This document shows positions 8,879 to 17,577 of a DNA stretch of 64,000 nt, one piece after another (position 1 is the stretch's first letter; every line of letters begins with the position of its first letter). Origin of the DNA: Aquipseudomonas alcaligenes_A (GTDB taxonomy: Bacteria > Pseudomonadota > Gammaproteobacteria > Pseudomonadales > Pseudomonadaceae); the NCBI GenBank assembly GCA_048595745.1, contig CP184361.1; one strand, given 5' to 3'. Position numbers and translations under genes: made by a program. The notes under the pieces were generated by a model. The model was not told the DNA's origin. It did not search any database and saw only the letters and a list, made by a program, of their open reading frames with translations.

Positions 8879-10945
8879 ATGATATCGTCTCACGCCATGA
8901 GAACTATCCATCTTTTCTGCCTTTTCCTGTCTCTTTTTGTTCATGCCGGTTGGGGGTACGCCAACACCCTAACGCTGTTACCGGAGGCTGACACCACGTC
9001 GGCCAATGGCTACCTGCAGCGCCTGGATGATCCGCATGCCCGGCTCAGCCCCGAACAGGTCATGCGTGCTGATGCCTGGCAGGCGCTGCCGTCCAGCCTC
9101 AGTGCCGGCTTTACCTCGGCTCATGTATGGGTGCGCGTGCAGGTCCGACCGCAGGGTGATGGCGAGCAGCGCTGGATGCTGCGCCTCAGCAACGCGCTGC
9201 TCGACGATGTGCGCCTGTATCGCCGTGATGCCGGGGGCGGCTGGCGGGAACAGCGGGGCGGAGAGGAGTTGCCGCGCGAGCAGTGGCCGGTGGATTACCG
9301 CTCACCGTCCTTTGCCCTGGATCTGCAGGGGGGCGAGAGCGAGGTGTTGTTGCTACGCCTGCACACCAAGAATGCGTTGTCGGTCAGCCTGGACTTCTCA
9401 CCGAGGTCACGCTTCGCGGAGGACACCCGCCGCGAGTTTCTCGGTTATGGGTTGTATTTCGGTGTTTACCTGATGCTCATTGGTTTCCACTCGGTGTTCT
9501 GGCGCATGACGCGGGCGCCTGAGAGTGGCTGGTATCTGTTGTATGTAGGGTGCTGCGTGTGGATCGAGGCGCTGACCATCGGTTTGCCTCAGCAACTGCT
9601 GGGTATTCCGGTCTGGCTGAGCGATCCGTTGCTGGGGGGGGTGATGGCCCTGAGCTTGCCCATCGGGGTAGTGTTTGCCAGTCGCCAGCTGGCACTGGCG
9701 CGAGTCTATGCGCGACTGACGCGTCTTCTAACCGGCGTGGCCTGGCTCGTGGGCGGATGTGCCGCGCTGGCCATCCTGTTGGGTTTTTACCGCGATGCCA
9801 TGCCGGTGGTGCTGTTGCTGTCTCTGGCGATAATTCCGATTTTCATCGGGTTGGCACTGTGGCTGCTGGTGCGCGGGCATCGCCCGGCGCGTTTCTATCT
9901 ACTGGCATTCGGCATTTATTACGCCGGGGTGGTGGTCGCTTACCTGCGCAACTTCGGCGTACTGCCAGCCAACTTCTGGACCGATCACGCGGTGGCGATT
10001 GGCTCCATGCTGCACATGGGCATCATGAGTCTGCGCATCATCAGCCATTACAACCGCCTCAAGCGCGAAAACGAGCAGTCTCAACGCCAGGCGGCTGAGT
10101 TCATGCGCATGCAGAATGCGCGCCTGGAGTCGCTGGTGCAGATGCGTACCCGTGAGCTGCACGAGGAGCTGCACCGTCGGGAGGCGCTCGAACAGGAGCT
10201 GCGGGTGTCTCTCAGCCAGGAGCAGCGCATGCGCGAGGAGCAGGGCGATTTTGTTGCCATGGTGTCGCACGAGTTCCGCACGCCGCTGGCGATCATTGCG
10301 ACCTCGGCGCAGCAGTTGGGCCGCCAGCTGGATGCACCAGTGGAGAAGAGCCTGCGCCGTTGCCAGAACATCCGCGATGCCGCCGGGCGTCTGCTGGGAT
10401 TGGTGGATGACTACCTGACCCATGACCGTATGGCCGTCAGCCGCCCGGCTGCGCGCTTCGCGACCTGCGATCTGACAGCGTTGCTGCAGGGGCTGGTGGC
10501 CGACTTCCCCGTTGGGCGCATTCTGTTCGAGCAACGGCTCAGCACCGATCACTGCTGGTGCGATGCGGGCTTGCTGCACGTGGCCGTGCGCAACCTGCTG
10601 GCCAATGCCGATCGTCATGCTCCCCCCGAGACCCAGGTGCGGCTGCTGGTGCGCGAGATGGATGAGCAGGTGCTGATCAGCGTCAGCCATCCAGGCGCAC
10701 TGATCCCGGAGGATGAGCGTGATCGGTTGTTCCACAAGTACTACCGGGGGCGCCAGGCCCAGTCCAGCGCAGGCGCCGGTTTGGGGCTGTTCATGGTGCA
10801 GCGAATCGCTCAGCTGCACGGTGGGGATGTGTTGCTGAGCGGCCATGGTGGCGAGGAGGAGGTCTGTTTCTGTCTCAACCTGCGTCTGGCAATGGGTGAG
10901 TCCGAGCCGCCATCGCACACGGGCCTGCAAACCGTGACAGCCTGA
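8879..10945 (+). CDS. Sensor histidine kinase with DISM-type 7TM receptor region
   Basis: This 688-residue kinase has an N-terminal signal peptide and a periplasmic beta-rich domain (about residues 25-185) resembling 7TMR-DISMED2, a carbohydrate- or lipid-binding-like fold. About seven hydrophobic segments (190-390, DISM_7TM) follow, then a coiled coil (395-450), a HisKA domain with phosphoacceptor His464 in VSHEFRTP, and a HATPase_c domain (GAGLGLFMVQRI). There is no receiver domain. The ATG at 8879 is preceded by GGAG at 8865-8868, supporting this start over the ATG at 8897. It diverges from the OmpR-type regulator and probably phosphorylates it. The signal is unknown. Confidence 0.88.
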   Translation: MISSHAMRTIHLFCLFLSLFVHAGWGYANTLTLLPEADTTSANGYLQRLDDPHARLSPEQVMRADAWQALPSSLSAGFTSAHVWVRVQVRPQGDGEQRWMLRLSNALLDDVRLYRRDAGGGWREQRGGEELPREQWPVDYRSPSFALDLQGGESEVLLLRLHTKNALSVSLDFSPRSRFAEDTRREFLGYGLYFGVYLMLIGFHSVFWRMTRAPESGWYLLYVGCCVWIEALTIGLPQQLLGIPVWLSDPLLGGVMALSLPIGVVFASRQLALARVYARLTRLLTGVAWLVGGCAALAILLGFYRDAMPVVLLLSLAIIPIFIGLALWLLVRGHRPARFYLLAFGIYYAGVVVAYLRNFGVLPANFWTDHAVAIGSMLHMGIMSLRIISHYNRLKRENEQSQRQAAEFMRMQNARLESLVQMRTRELHEELHRREALEQELRVSLSQEQRMREEQGDFVAMVSHEFRTPLAIIATSAQQLGRQLDAPVEKSLRRCQNIRDAAGRLLGLVDDYLTHDRMAVSRPAARFATCDLTALLQGLVADFPVGRILFEQRLSTDHCWCDAGLLHVAVRNLLANADRHAPPETQVRLLVREMDEQVLISVSHPGALIPEDERDRLFHKYYRGRQAQSSAGAGLGLFMVQRIAQLHGGDVLLSGHGGEEEVCFCLNLRLAMGESEPPSHTGLQTVTA

Positions 10946-11053
10946 CCGGGCGCCGGCCGTGGACAACTGGAGCGCCTGTTCGGCCAGCGCCCAGTAGCGG
11001 GAGGGCCCGGCCGGGAGCTTTAGTCGCGCGGATTGCCATGCGCCGGGCCGGTG

Positions 11054-11938
11054 TTACCGACGTGCGAGGAACTCGACCAACTGATGGGCATGCGGGGAGA
11101 GCTGTTCCCAGTTGCGGATGCACAGGCGCAACTCGCGGGTGGCCCAGCTGTCTTCAAGGGTGACCAGGCGCACGGGCAGCTCCAGGGCGAAACGCATGGC
11201 AGCGGCTTCGGGAAGCAGGGCGATGCCCGCGCGTTGCGCCACCAGCTGGGCGACGGCGTCAAAGCTGGGGGCGCGCACCCGTACCTGCAGTGGCATGGCA
11301 TAGCGGCTGGCCATGTCTTCGATGAAGCGCTGCATGGCGCGCCCGGCCGGCAGGCAGATGAATGGGAAGCCCAGTGCATCGCGCAGGCGAGTGTGCTGGC
11401 GCGCGGCCAACGGATGGCCGGTGTAGACCAGCATCACCAGCTTGTCGTCGCGAAAGGGTAGGGAGACCAGCCCGGTGGTCGGCAGGTTGCCATCGTATAC
11501 CCCGATCTCGCTCTCGCCGGCCTGTATCGCGCGCAGCACTTCGCTGCTTTTTTCTTCCACCAGCTGCAGGTCCACCTCCGGGTAGTCGGCCAGGAAGGCG
11601 CCGAGCGTGGCGGGCAGGAAAGTGCTGTTGGCCACCGTGGTGGCGGAAAGCCGCAGCGTGATGCGGCGTAAACCGGCTAGTTCGCGCAGGCTGTCGCCCA
11701 GCTTCTGCGCTTCGACGAGCACGGCGCGGGCCTGTTCCAGAACCAGGCGGCCGTTGGGCGTCAGACTCATGCCGTCAGCCCTGCGGACGAACAACTCCAA
11801 TCCGCAGCGCTGCTCCAGCTGGCGCAGGCGTGTGCTGGCGGCGGACACCGCAACGGGGAAGGTCGCTGCCGCCTTGCTTAGGCTGCCGGTGGCGGCAATG
11901 GCGTCTAGCAAGCGCAGGTCGACCAGATCAAAGTGCAC
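11054..11938 (-). CDS. LysR-family transcriptional regulator
   Basis: This 294-residue protein has the N-terminal winged HTH typical of LysR regulators (FDLVDLRLLDAIAATGSLSK, residues 3-22), then a periplasmic-binding-protein-like effector domain (about 90-290). It is divergent from the EamA transporter gene starting at 12039, with 100 bases between. The classical LysR arrangement predicts that it controls itself and that transporter in response to a small molecule. Length and architecture are normal. Confidence 0.9.
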   Translation of the reverse strand: MHFDLVDLRLLDAIAATGSLSKAAATFPVAVSAASTRLRQLEQRCGLELFVRRADGMSLTPNGRLVLEQARAVLVEAQKLGDSLRELAGLRRITLRLSATTVANSTFLPATLGAFLADYPEVDLQLVEEKSSEVLRAIQAGESEIGVYDGNLPTTGLVSLPFRDDKLVMLVYTGHPLAARQHTRLRDALGFPFICLPAGRAMQRFIEDMASRYAMPLQVRVRAPSFDAVAQLVAQRAGIALLPEAAAMRFALELPVRLVTLEDSWATRELRLCIRNWEQLSPHAHQLVEFLARR

Positions 11939-11980
11939 CTTGCGTTCTCCAATTCAGAAGGCTGAGTTCAAAAAATAGCG

Positions 11981-12010
11981 ATTCTAGGATTCTGGTGTTC
12001 TCCTCAGAAT
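11981..12010. promoter_or_regulatory. Candidate LysR operator between divergent genes
   Basis: An inverted pair ATTCT (11989-11993) and AGAAT (12006-12010), with a further ATTCT at 11981-11985, lies between the divergent LysR and EamA genes. Dyads of this kind are common LysR binding sites, but the arms are short and the assignment is tentative. Confidence 0.3.
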
Positions 12011-12038
12011 AACGCCATCTCCGATGGCCGAGTGCACC

Positions 12039-12983
12039 ATGAGTTTTTATCGACGCTTTCTCCAAGACGGCCGCTTGTACGCCGTACTGTCCGCCGCCGG
12101 GTTCAGCCTCAAGGCCGTCTTCGTCAAGCTGGCCTATGCGGCCGGCCCCGTCGATGCACTCAGCCTGCTGGCCATGCGCATGGGCCTGGCGTTGCCACTG
12201 TTCCTCTGGTTGCTGTGGCTGAGTCGTGGCGAGCGCGGGGAGCCGCTCGGTGCGTGGGGTGTACTGCAGGTTCTGGTGCTGGGCATGCTCGGCTACTACC
12301 TTTCCAGCCTGTTCGATTTTTACGGCCTGGAACTGATAAGCGCCGGGCTTGAGCGGCTGATTCTGTTCAGTTATCCGACGCTGGTGCTGTTGTTGCAGGC
12401 GCTAGCCCTGCGCGAACGGCCGGGGCGGCACACTTTGTTGGCTCTGGGGCTGTGTTATCTCGGGCTGGCGATTGCATTCCTGCATGACCTGAACTCTGCG
12501 GGCGGCAGCGCACAGATCATCCAGGGCGCCATCTGGGTCTTCGCCAGTGCGGTCACCTACGCACTCTACTACGTCGGCACCGGCGTCATGCTGCGGCGCC
12601 TTGGCTCCATGCGCCTGGCGGGGCTGGCCGGCGCCACCTCGGCATTGATGGTGCTGGTGCACCAGGGCGTCGACGGAGAGATGGCGAGGTTGCTCGAGCT
12701 GCCTCGCGACATCTGGTTCTATGCCCTGCTGATGGCAGTGTTTTCCACGGTACTGCCGATCTACTGGATGGCGCTCGCCATTCAGCGCATGGGGGCGGCC
12801 GATGCTGCCGCAGTCGGTAATCTGGGACCTGTGCTGACCCTGTTCGCCGCCTGGCTGCTGCTGGGTGAGACGGTTTCTGCCTACCAGGCGGCCGGATTGG
12901 CGCTGGTGCTGTTCGGCGTGTCGCGCCTGCGGCCGAGGTCGCCTGCACCCGCCTCGCCTGGCGGGGGCCGTGCGTCCGCCTAG
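12039..12983 (+). CDS. EamA/DMT-family transporter
   Basis: This 314-residue membrane protein has about ten hydrophobic segments arranged as two EamA repeats, the standard drug/metabolite transporter layout. Such proteins usually export amino acids or related metabolites. I chose the ATG at 12039 (MSFYRRFLQ) rather than an in-frame ATG at 12024, because the transporter family usually begins just before the first helix; neither has a strong Shine-Dalgarno. The divergent LysR gene is the likely regulator. Confidence 0.85.
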   Translation: MSFYRRFLQDGRLYAVLSAAGFSLKAVFVKLAYAAGPVDALSLLAMRMGLALPLFLWLLWLSRGERGEPLGAWGVLQVLVLGMLGYYLSSLFDFYGLELISAGLERLILFSYPTLVLLLQALALRERPGRHTLLALGLCYLGLAIAFLHDLNSAGGSAQIIQGAIWVFASAVTYALYYVGTGVMLRRLGSMRLAGLAGATSALMVLVHQGVDGEMARLLELPRDIWFYALLMAVFSTVLPIYWMALAIQRMGAADAAAVGNLGPVLTLFAAWLLLGETVSAYQAAGLALVLFGVSRLRPRSPAPASPGGGRASA

Positions 12984-13222
12984 CGTGGTTCCTGCCGTGC
13001 CGAGGGGCTTGCTGCGGAGGCCTTGTCAGTACGGTCGGTGCGATGAGGGAGGCGCGAAGGATGGCGCTCTGGCCAGGGTTCGGTGGCGAATTGGTCAAGG
13101 GGATCAGATAGTTAAACGGATGGGCTCAAGTGCGCCCTGCGGTTTTCCCCTGTGCGAACTATTAGAACGGCATGTCGTCACCGCCTTGGGTAAAGTGGCA
13201 GCCTGATCGACGAGGGCATGAC

Positions 13223-14368
13223 ATGGCGGTTCGCTGGGACATCTTCTGCTGCGTGGTGGACAACTACGGTGATATCGGCGTGACCTGGCGTCTGGCCCGG
13301 CAACTGGCGGTCGAGCATGGTCTGGCCGTGCGCCTCTGGGTGGACGAACCCGCGGCATTTCTGCGGTTGTGCCCGCAGGCCGTTGACGACGCGGGAGCCT
13401 GGCGGCTGGACGGTGTCGAGGTGCGCCGCTGGTCGTCAGATTTTCCGCTAGTCGATGTCGCCGATGTGGTGATCGAAGCCTTCGCCTGCCATCTGCCGGA
13501 GCGCTATATAGCCGCGATGGCAGGGCGACTAGCCCGGCCGCTTTGGCTCAACCTGGAATACCTGAGCGCCGAAGACTGGGTTGCCGGCTGCCATGCTCTG
13601 CCGTCGCCGCAGGCGGGGGGGCTGCAGAAGTTCTTTTTCTTCCCCGGCTTCGCCGAAGGCACCGGCGGCCTCCTGCGCGAGGCGGACCTCCTGCAGCGGC
13701 GCCGCGCCTTCCAGACCAACGGCGAGGCACGCCGGACATTTCTCGCCGGCCTCGGTATCGCCCCTTGGGCGACGGCCCGAATGATCTCTCTGTTCGCTTA
13801 CGAGAATGCCGCGCTGGCTGGCTGGCTGGACGCCCTGGCAGCCGCTGCCGAACCGACGCAGCTGCTGGTGCCGCGTGGGCGTATCGAGGGTGACCTGTGC
13901 CGCTGGCTAGGCCAGGATGCGCTGGAGGAGGGCGGTGTATGGCGACGTGGCAACCTGCAGGTGCACCTGCTGCCGTTCCTCAGTCAGGCGGATTACGACA
14001 AGCTGCTGTGGTGCTGCGATTTCAATGCCGTTCGTGGCGAGGATTCCTTCGTCCGCGCCCAGTGGGCCGGTCGGCCGTTGCTCTGGCATATCTACCAGCA
14101 GGAGGAAGGCGCGCACTGGGAAAAGCTGGGAGCCTTTCTCGACAGCTACTGCGCAGCGCTGACCGATCCTGCCGCTGGCGCATTGAGGGCACTGTGGTCC
14201 GCCTGGAACGGCAAAGGTGATATGGCGCAGGCCTGGCAGGGGCTGGCCGAGCATGGCGAGCAGTTGGCTGCGCATGCCGAGCACTGGTGCCAGGAACAAG
14301 CCTCTCGTCCTGATCTTGCTGAGGCGCTGGTGCAGTTTCACCGAAATTGGCTATCATGCGCGGCTTAG
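13223..14368 (+). CDS. earP: EF-P arginine rhamnosyltransferase EarP
   Basis: EarP transfers rhamnose from dTDP-L-rhamnose to an arginine of elongation factor P, which EF-P needs to relieve polyproline stalling. The 381-residue protein starts MAVRWDIFCCVVDNYGDIGV. Asp13 and Asp17, and Glu273 in the later VRGEDSF motif, fall exactly at the positions reported as catalytic for P. aeruginosa EarP. The ATG at 13223 is preferred over upstream in-frame starts because conserved sequence begins there. The gene is 34 bases upstream of efp, its substrate gene. The fold is GT-B. Confidence 0.95.
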   Translation: MAVRWDIFCCVVDNYGDIGVTWRLARQLAVEHGLAVRLWVDEPAAFLRLCPQAVDDAGAWRLDGVEVRRWSSDFPLVDVADVVIEAFACHLPERYIAAMAGRLARPLWLNLEYLSAEDWVAGCHALPSPQAGGLQKFFFFPGFAEGTGGLLREADLLQRRRAFQTNGEARRTFLAGLGIAPWATARMISLFAYENAALAGWLDALAAAAEPTQLLVPRGRIEGDLCRWLGQDALEEGGVWRRGNLQVHLLPFLSQADYDKLLWCCDFNAVRGEDSFVRAQWAGRPLLWHIYQQEEGAHWEKLGAFLDSYCAALTDPAAGALRALWSAWNGKGDMAQAWQGLAEHGEQLAAHAEHWCQEQASRPDLAEALVQFHRNWLSCAA

Positions 14369-14402
14369 AAATCTGTACCTCCATCCAAATCCGGATATTC
14401 GT

Positions 14403-14978
14403 ATGAAAACCGCACAAGAAATGAAGGCCAACAGTGTGGCCCTGATCGACGGCCATCCGTGGCTGATTCAGAAAGCCGAATTCACCAAGTCCGGCCGTAA
14501 CAGCGCCATCGTCAAGATGAAGCTGAAGAACCTGATCAACGGCTCCAAGACCGAGACCGTCTACAAGGCCGACGACAAGATGGAGCCGGTCATCCTTGAG
14601 CGCAAGGAAGTGACCCTGTCCTACATCAATGGCGACGACTACGTCTTCATGGATCCGGAATACAACTCCTACGAGCTGCGCGCCGAAGACCTGGAAAGCG
14701 TCCTGCCGTTCATCGAAGAAGGCATGACCGACATCTGCGAAGCCGTATTCTTCGAAGGCAAAGTGATCTCCGTAGACCTGCCGACCACCATCGTTCGCCA
14801 GATCACCTACACCGAGAACTCCGCCCGTGGCGACACCTCCGGCAAGGTCATGAAACCGGCCAAGCTGCGCAACGGTACCGAAGTGAAAGTCGCCGACTTC
14901 TGCAACATCGACGACTGGATCGAGATCGACACCCGCGACGGTTCCTACAAGAGCCGTACCCAGGCGCCGTCGGCCTAA
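14403..14978 (+). CDS. efp: Elongation factor P, Arg32 (EarP-modified) type
   Basis: This 191-residue EF-P has the three beta-barrel domains of the family. Domain I contains KSGRN with arginine at position 32, the residue rhamnosylated by EarP in Pseudomonas and Neisseria; Lys-type EF-Ps use lysine at this place. EF-P binds stalled ribosomes between the P and E sites to promote proline-proline bond formation. The gene directly follows earP and is closed by a strong hairpin terminator at 15001-15023. The start at 14403 gives the conserved MKTAQE beginning. The protein is highly conserved and the assignment is very secure. Confidence 0.97.
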   Translation: MKTAQEMKANSVALIDGHPWLIQKAEFTKSGRNSAIVKMKLKNLINGSKTETVYKADDKMEPVILERKEVTLSYINGDDYVFMDPEYNSYELRAEDLESVLPFIEEGMTDICEAVFFEGKVISVDLPTTIVRQITYTENSARGDTSGKVMKPAKLRNGTEVKVADFCNIDDWIEIDTRDGSYKSRTQAPSA

Positions 14979-15000
14979 GCCTTCCGCCTCGTGTAAAAGA

Positions 15001-15023
15001 CCCGGCCATGGCCGGGTTTTTTA
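15001..15023 (+). terminator. Rho-independent terminator of earP-efp
   Basis: A 7-bp GC-rich palindrome (CCCGGCC AT GGCCGGG) is followed by an uninterrupted T-rich tail, 22 bases after the efp stop. Confidence 0.9.
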
Positions 15024-15074
15024 TTGTTTGAGATAGGTGCCCTGATTCTTGAGGGGCGTCGGACACCCTCGTTC

Positions 15075-15384
15075 ATGCGCAGCGCGCCGGTCAGCAGCGA
15101 ACTGCACCGTCCCTGGCCCTCGCTGGGCGTGCTGGGTGGGTTATTCGGGGGCGGTGCTGGTATTGACCAACCTGTTCGGCACCAGTCCGCTGGTGGCCCA
15201 GGCCCGTCCGTGGTGCTGGCGCTGTCCAGCACTGGCGTAACATGGCTGACACCGCCGCATCGATTGGAGCATTGGTATCCCGCTGGCCCTGGGCAGTGAG
15301 CTGGCGCGTGCCCTGCCGAAGAGGGTGCTGCGCGTGTTCTGCGGCTTCCTGATGCTCTGCGTCTTGCTCCTGGCGCTGGAGTAG
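15075..15384 (+). pseudogene. Remnant of a TauE/SafE-family membrane exporter
   Basis: No intact gene spans this stretch, but pieces in two frames read as consecutive parts of a TauE/SafE protein. The order is PWPSLGVLGGLFGGGAG (to about 15155), then LTNLFGTSPLVAQA in the next frame, then SVVLALSSTGVTWLT back in the first frame. The last piece is RIDWSIGIPLALGSELA running to ...VLLLALE and a TAG at 15382-15384. At least three frameshifts, plus a missing N-terminal half, make it a pseudogene. It abuts the convergent LysR gene. An intact family member exists at 25737-26477, but the two are not obviously recent copies. Confidence 0.7.
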
Positions 15385-15386
15385 CG

Positions 15387-16268
15387 CTACAGACGGAAGC
15401 CTTCGACGATGTGCTCGGCGAGGGTGTCGATGACCTGTGACTGCCGTTGCGGATGGCGCAGCAGGACGATGCTGGTCAGCGGCAGAGTAGGCAGGCCTTC
15501 AGCTTCGCCGAGGATGCGCATGTCCGGGGTGATCAGGCTCTGCAGCTGCGCGGTGACGGCCAGGCCGGCGCCGACCACGGCGAACAGTGCCGACAGGCTG
15601 GGGCTGGTGTAGGCGATGCGGTAGGGGCGCTCGATGGCGTCCAGCGCATTGCAGGCCCAGGCGCGGCAGAAGCAGCCGGAGTTGAACATGGCCAGCGGCA
15701 TCGGGTTCTGCTCGTGGGGCGTGAAGCCCTGGGCCTCGGCCCAGACGAAACGCTCCTGGCGCAGCAGCTGGCCGATCTCCTTGCCCGGTTCGCGGGTGAC
15801 GATGGTCAGGTCCAGATCCTGGCGTTGCAGCAACTGGCCGGACGTCTCGCAGTGCACTTCCACCTGCACCAGCGGGTAGGCCTGGGCGAAACGCGAGAGG
15901 ATGTCCGGCAGAAAGCGCATCACATAGTCGTCCGGCGTGCCGATGCGCACGGCGCCGACCATGTGCGGCTCGCGCAGGGTGTTGAGCACCTCGCCATGCA
16001 GCTTGAGGATGCGCCGCGCGTAGCCCAGCAGCACCTGGCCCTCGGGTGTGAGGCGCACCTGGCGCCCATCACGCTCGAACAGCGCGCGCTGCACCACGTC
16101 ATCCTCCAGGCGCTTCATCTGCATGCTGATGGCCGACTGGGTGCGGTTCACCGCCTCCGCAGCACGGGTGAAGCCACCGGTGTCGGCGATGGCGACGAAG
16201 CTGCGCAGCAGTTCGGTGTCGATGCTGGGGTAGTGGGCCAATTCATCAATCTCCAAGATGTGTCGCAT
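15387..16268 (-). CDS. LysR-family transcriptional regulator
   Basis: This 293-residue LysR protein has an HTH at about residues 19-38 (LLRSFVAIADTGGFTRAAEA) and a substrate-binding effector domain. The start at 16268 (MRHILEID) is chosen, though an in-frame ATG at 16277 would add three residues. It diverges from the small DUF1127 gene with only 67 bases between starts. The nearest downstream feature is the TauE/SafE remnant, so its original target may have been lost or may lie elsewhere. Confidence 0.88.
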   Translation of the reverse strand: MRHILEIDELAHYPSIDTELLRSFVAIADTGGFTRAAEAVNRTQSAISMQMKRLEDDVVQRALFERDGRQVRLTPEGQVLLGYARRILKLHGEVLNTLREPHMVGAVRIGTPDDYVMRFLPDILSRFAQAYPLVQVEVHCETSGQLLQRQDLDLTIVTREPGKEIGQLLRQERFVWAEAQGFTPHEQNPMPLAMFNSGCFCRAWACNALDAIERPYRIAYTSPSLSALFAVVGAGLAVTAQLQSLITPDMRILGEAEGLPTLPLTSIVLLRHPQRQSQVIDTLAEHIVEGFRL

Positions 16269-16335
16269 AAGAAACATTCGTTGGATTGATCTTAAGCGCG
16301 AAGGGAGACTGGCGCCAACCCATAGGGAGGGCGCG

Positions 16336-16572
16336 ATGATGAAACGTCAGAAAGGTTATGCAATGGCTCGCTCGGTCGCTTTCGTGCGGCTGCTGCCGCC
16401 CATCGGCATGGAGGCACTCTGGCAGCGGCTCAAGCGCTGGAATCAGTTGGCCAGGCAGCGCCGGCAGCTGGCCATGCTCGACGATGCGGCGCTCAAGGAT
16501 CTCGGGCTGAATCGTGCCGATATCATGCAGGAGAGCGAGCGCCCGTTCTGGGAAGATCCACTGAAACGCTGA
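16336..16572 (+). CDS. Small DUF1127-domain protein
   Basis: This 78-residue basic protein ends with the DUF1127 motif (RRQLAMLDDAALKDLGLNRA, with alternating Leu, Asp and Gly). Family members are small Arg-rich, probably RNA-binding regulators that have been linked to phosphate, carbon or stress responses in some alphaproteobacteria. The start is fixed by a strong Shine-Dalgarno AGGGAGG at 16324-16330. It sits between a divergent LysR gene and a co-directional EamA transporter 39 bases downstream. Confidence 0.8.
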   Translation: MMKRQKGYAMARSVAFVRLLPPIGMEALWQRLKRWNQLARQRRQLAMLDDAALKDLGLNRADIMQESERPFWEDPLKR

Positions 16573-16611
16573 GCCGGGGAGAGTACGCGTGATGGTTGCT
16601 GGAGTCTGCGC

Positions 16612-17556
16612 ATGAGTGCGTTGCGCAAGGGCGCTGATCTTTTTCTGTTCCAGCTGATGCTGTTGCTGTGCGCCATCTGGGGCAGTCAGCAGGTGGCGAT
16701 CAAGCTGGCCGCTGCGGATATGGCGCCGCTGCTGCAGGTGATGCTGCGTTCAGCACTGGCCGCGCTGCTGGTCGGTCTGTTGGTGGTCTGGCAGCGCAGC
16801 TGGCAGGGATGGCTGGGCAGTACCTGGCGGGCCGGCCTGCTGGCCGGGGCGCTGTTCGGTCTGGAGTTCTTCTTCATTGCCGAGGGTCTGCGGCATACCT
16901 CAGCCTCGCACATGGCGGTGTTCCTCTATACCGCGCCGATCTTCTCCGCCCTGGGGCTGCATCTGTTGCTGCCCAGCGAGCGGTTGCGCAGCCTGCAGTG
17001 GCTGGGCATAGGGCTGTGCTTCGTGGGCGTGCTCGTCGCCTTCGGTGCCGGCACGGACTGGACGAGGCTGGATGGGCGCATGCTGCTGGGCGACCTGCTG
17101 GGCCTGTGCGCCGGCATGGCCTGGGGCGCGACTACCGTGGTGGTGCGTGGCTCGCGGCTGTCCGAGGCGCCTCCGGCGCTGACCCTGTTCTACCAGCTGG
17201 CGGTGTCTCTCTTCGTGCTGCTCGGCCTGGCCTTGGCCAGCGATCAGCTGGGCCCGCCTCGCTGGACGCCGGTGGCCATTGGCAGTATGCTGCTGCAGGC
17301 CGTGGTGGTGTCCTTCCTCAGCTACCTGGCCTGGTTCTGGCTGCTGCGTCGCTACCTGGCCTCGAACATGGCGGTGTACTCCTTCATGACGCCCATGTTC
17401 GGCGTGACCTTTGGCGTGCTGGTACTGGATGAGCCGCTCAGCCTGAACTTCATGGTTGGTGCGCTGCTGGTGCTGTTGGGCATCGCTCTGGTCAGCGGCG
17501 AGGCCTGGTTGCGTCGGCGCTTGCGTGCCGGGCGTGATGTATTCGAACAACGATGA
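16612..17556 (+). CDS. EamA/DMT-family transporter
   Basis: This 314-residue protein has roughly ten transmembrane helices in two EamA repeats (first around residues 10-145, second 155-300). It is a probable inner-membrane exporter of small metabolites. A GGAG sequence upstream supports the ATG at 16612. The next gene starts 21 bases after its stop, so an operon with the DUF3291 and YcaQ-like genes is likely. It is paralogous to the transporter at 12039 in architecture, not closely in sequence. Confidence 0.87.
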   Translation: MSALRKGADLFLFQLMLLLCAIWGSQQVAIKLAAADMAPLLQVMLRSALAALLVGLLVVWQRSWQGWLGSTWRAGLLAGALFGLEFFFIAEGLRHTSASHMAVFLYTAPIFSALGLHLLLPSERLRSLQWLGIGLCFVGVLVAFGAGTDWTRLDGRMLLGDLLGLCAGMAWGATTVVVRGSRLSEAPPALTLFYQLAVSLFVLLGLALASDQLGPPRWTPVAIGSMLLQAVVVSFLSYLAWFWLLRRYLASNMAVYSFMTPMFGVTFGVLVLDEPLSLNFMVGALLVLLGIALVSGEAWLRRRLRAGRDVFEQR

Positions 17557-17577
17557 CAAGAACGACAAGGAGTTCCG

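Noticed and set aside
10946..11053. Possible terminator or small gene between the sensor kinase and the LysR gene
   Set aside because: No strong hairpin with a T tract and no plausible reading frame could be found in 108 bases.
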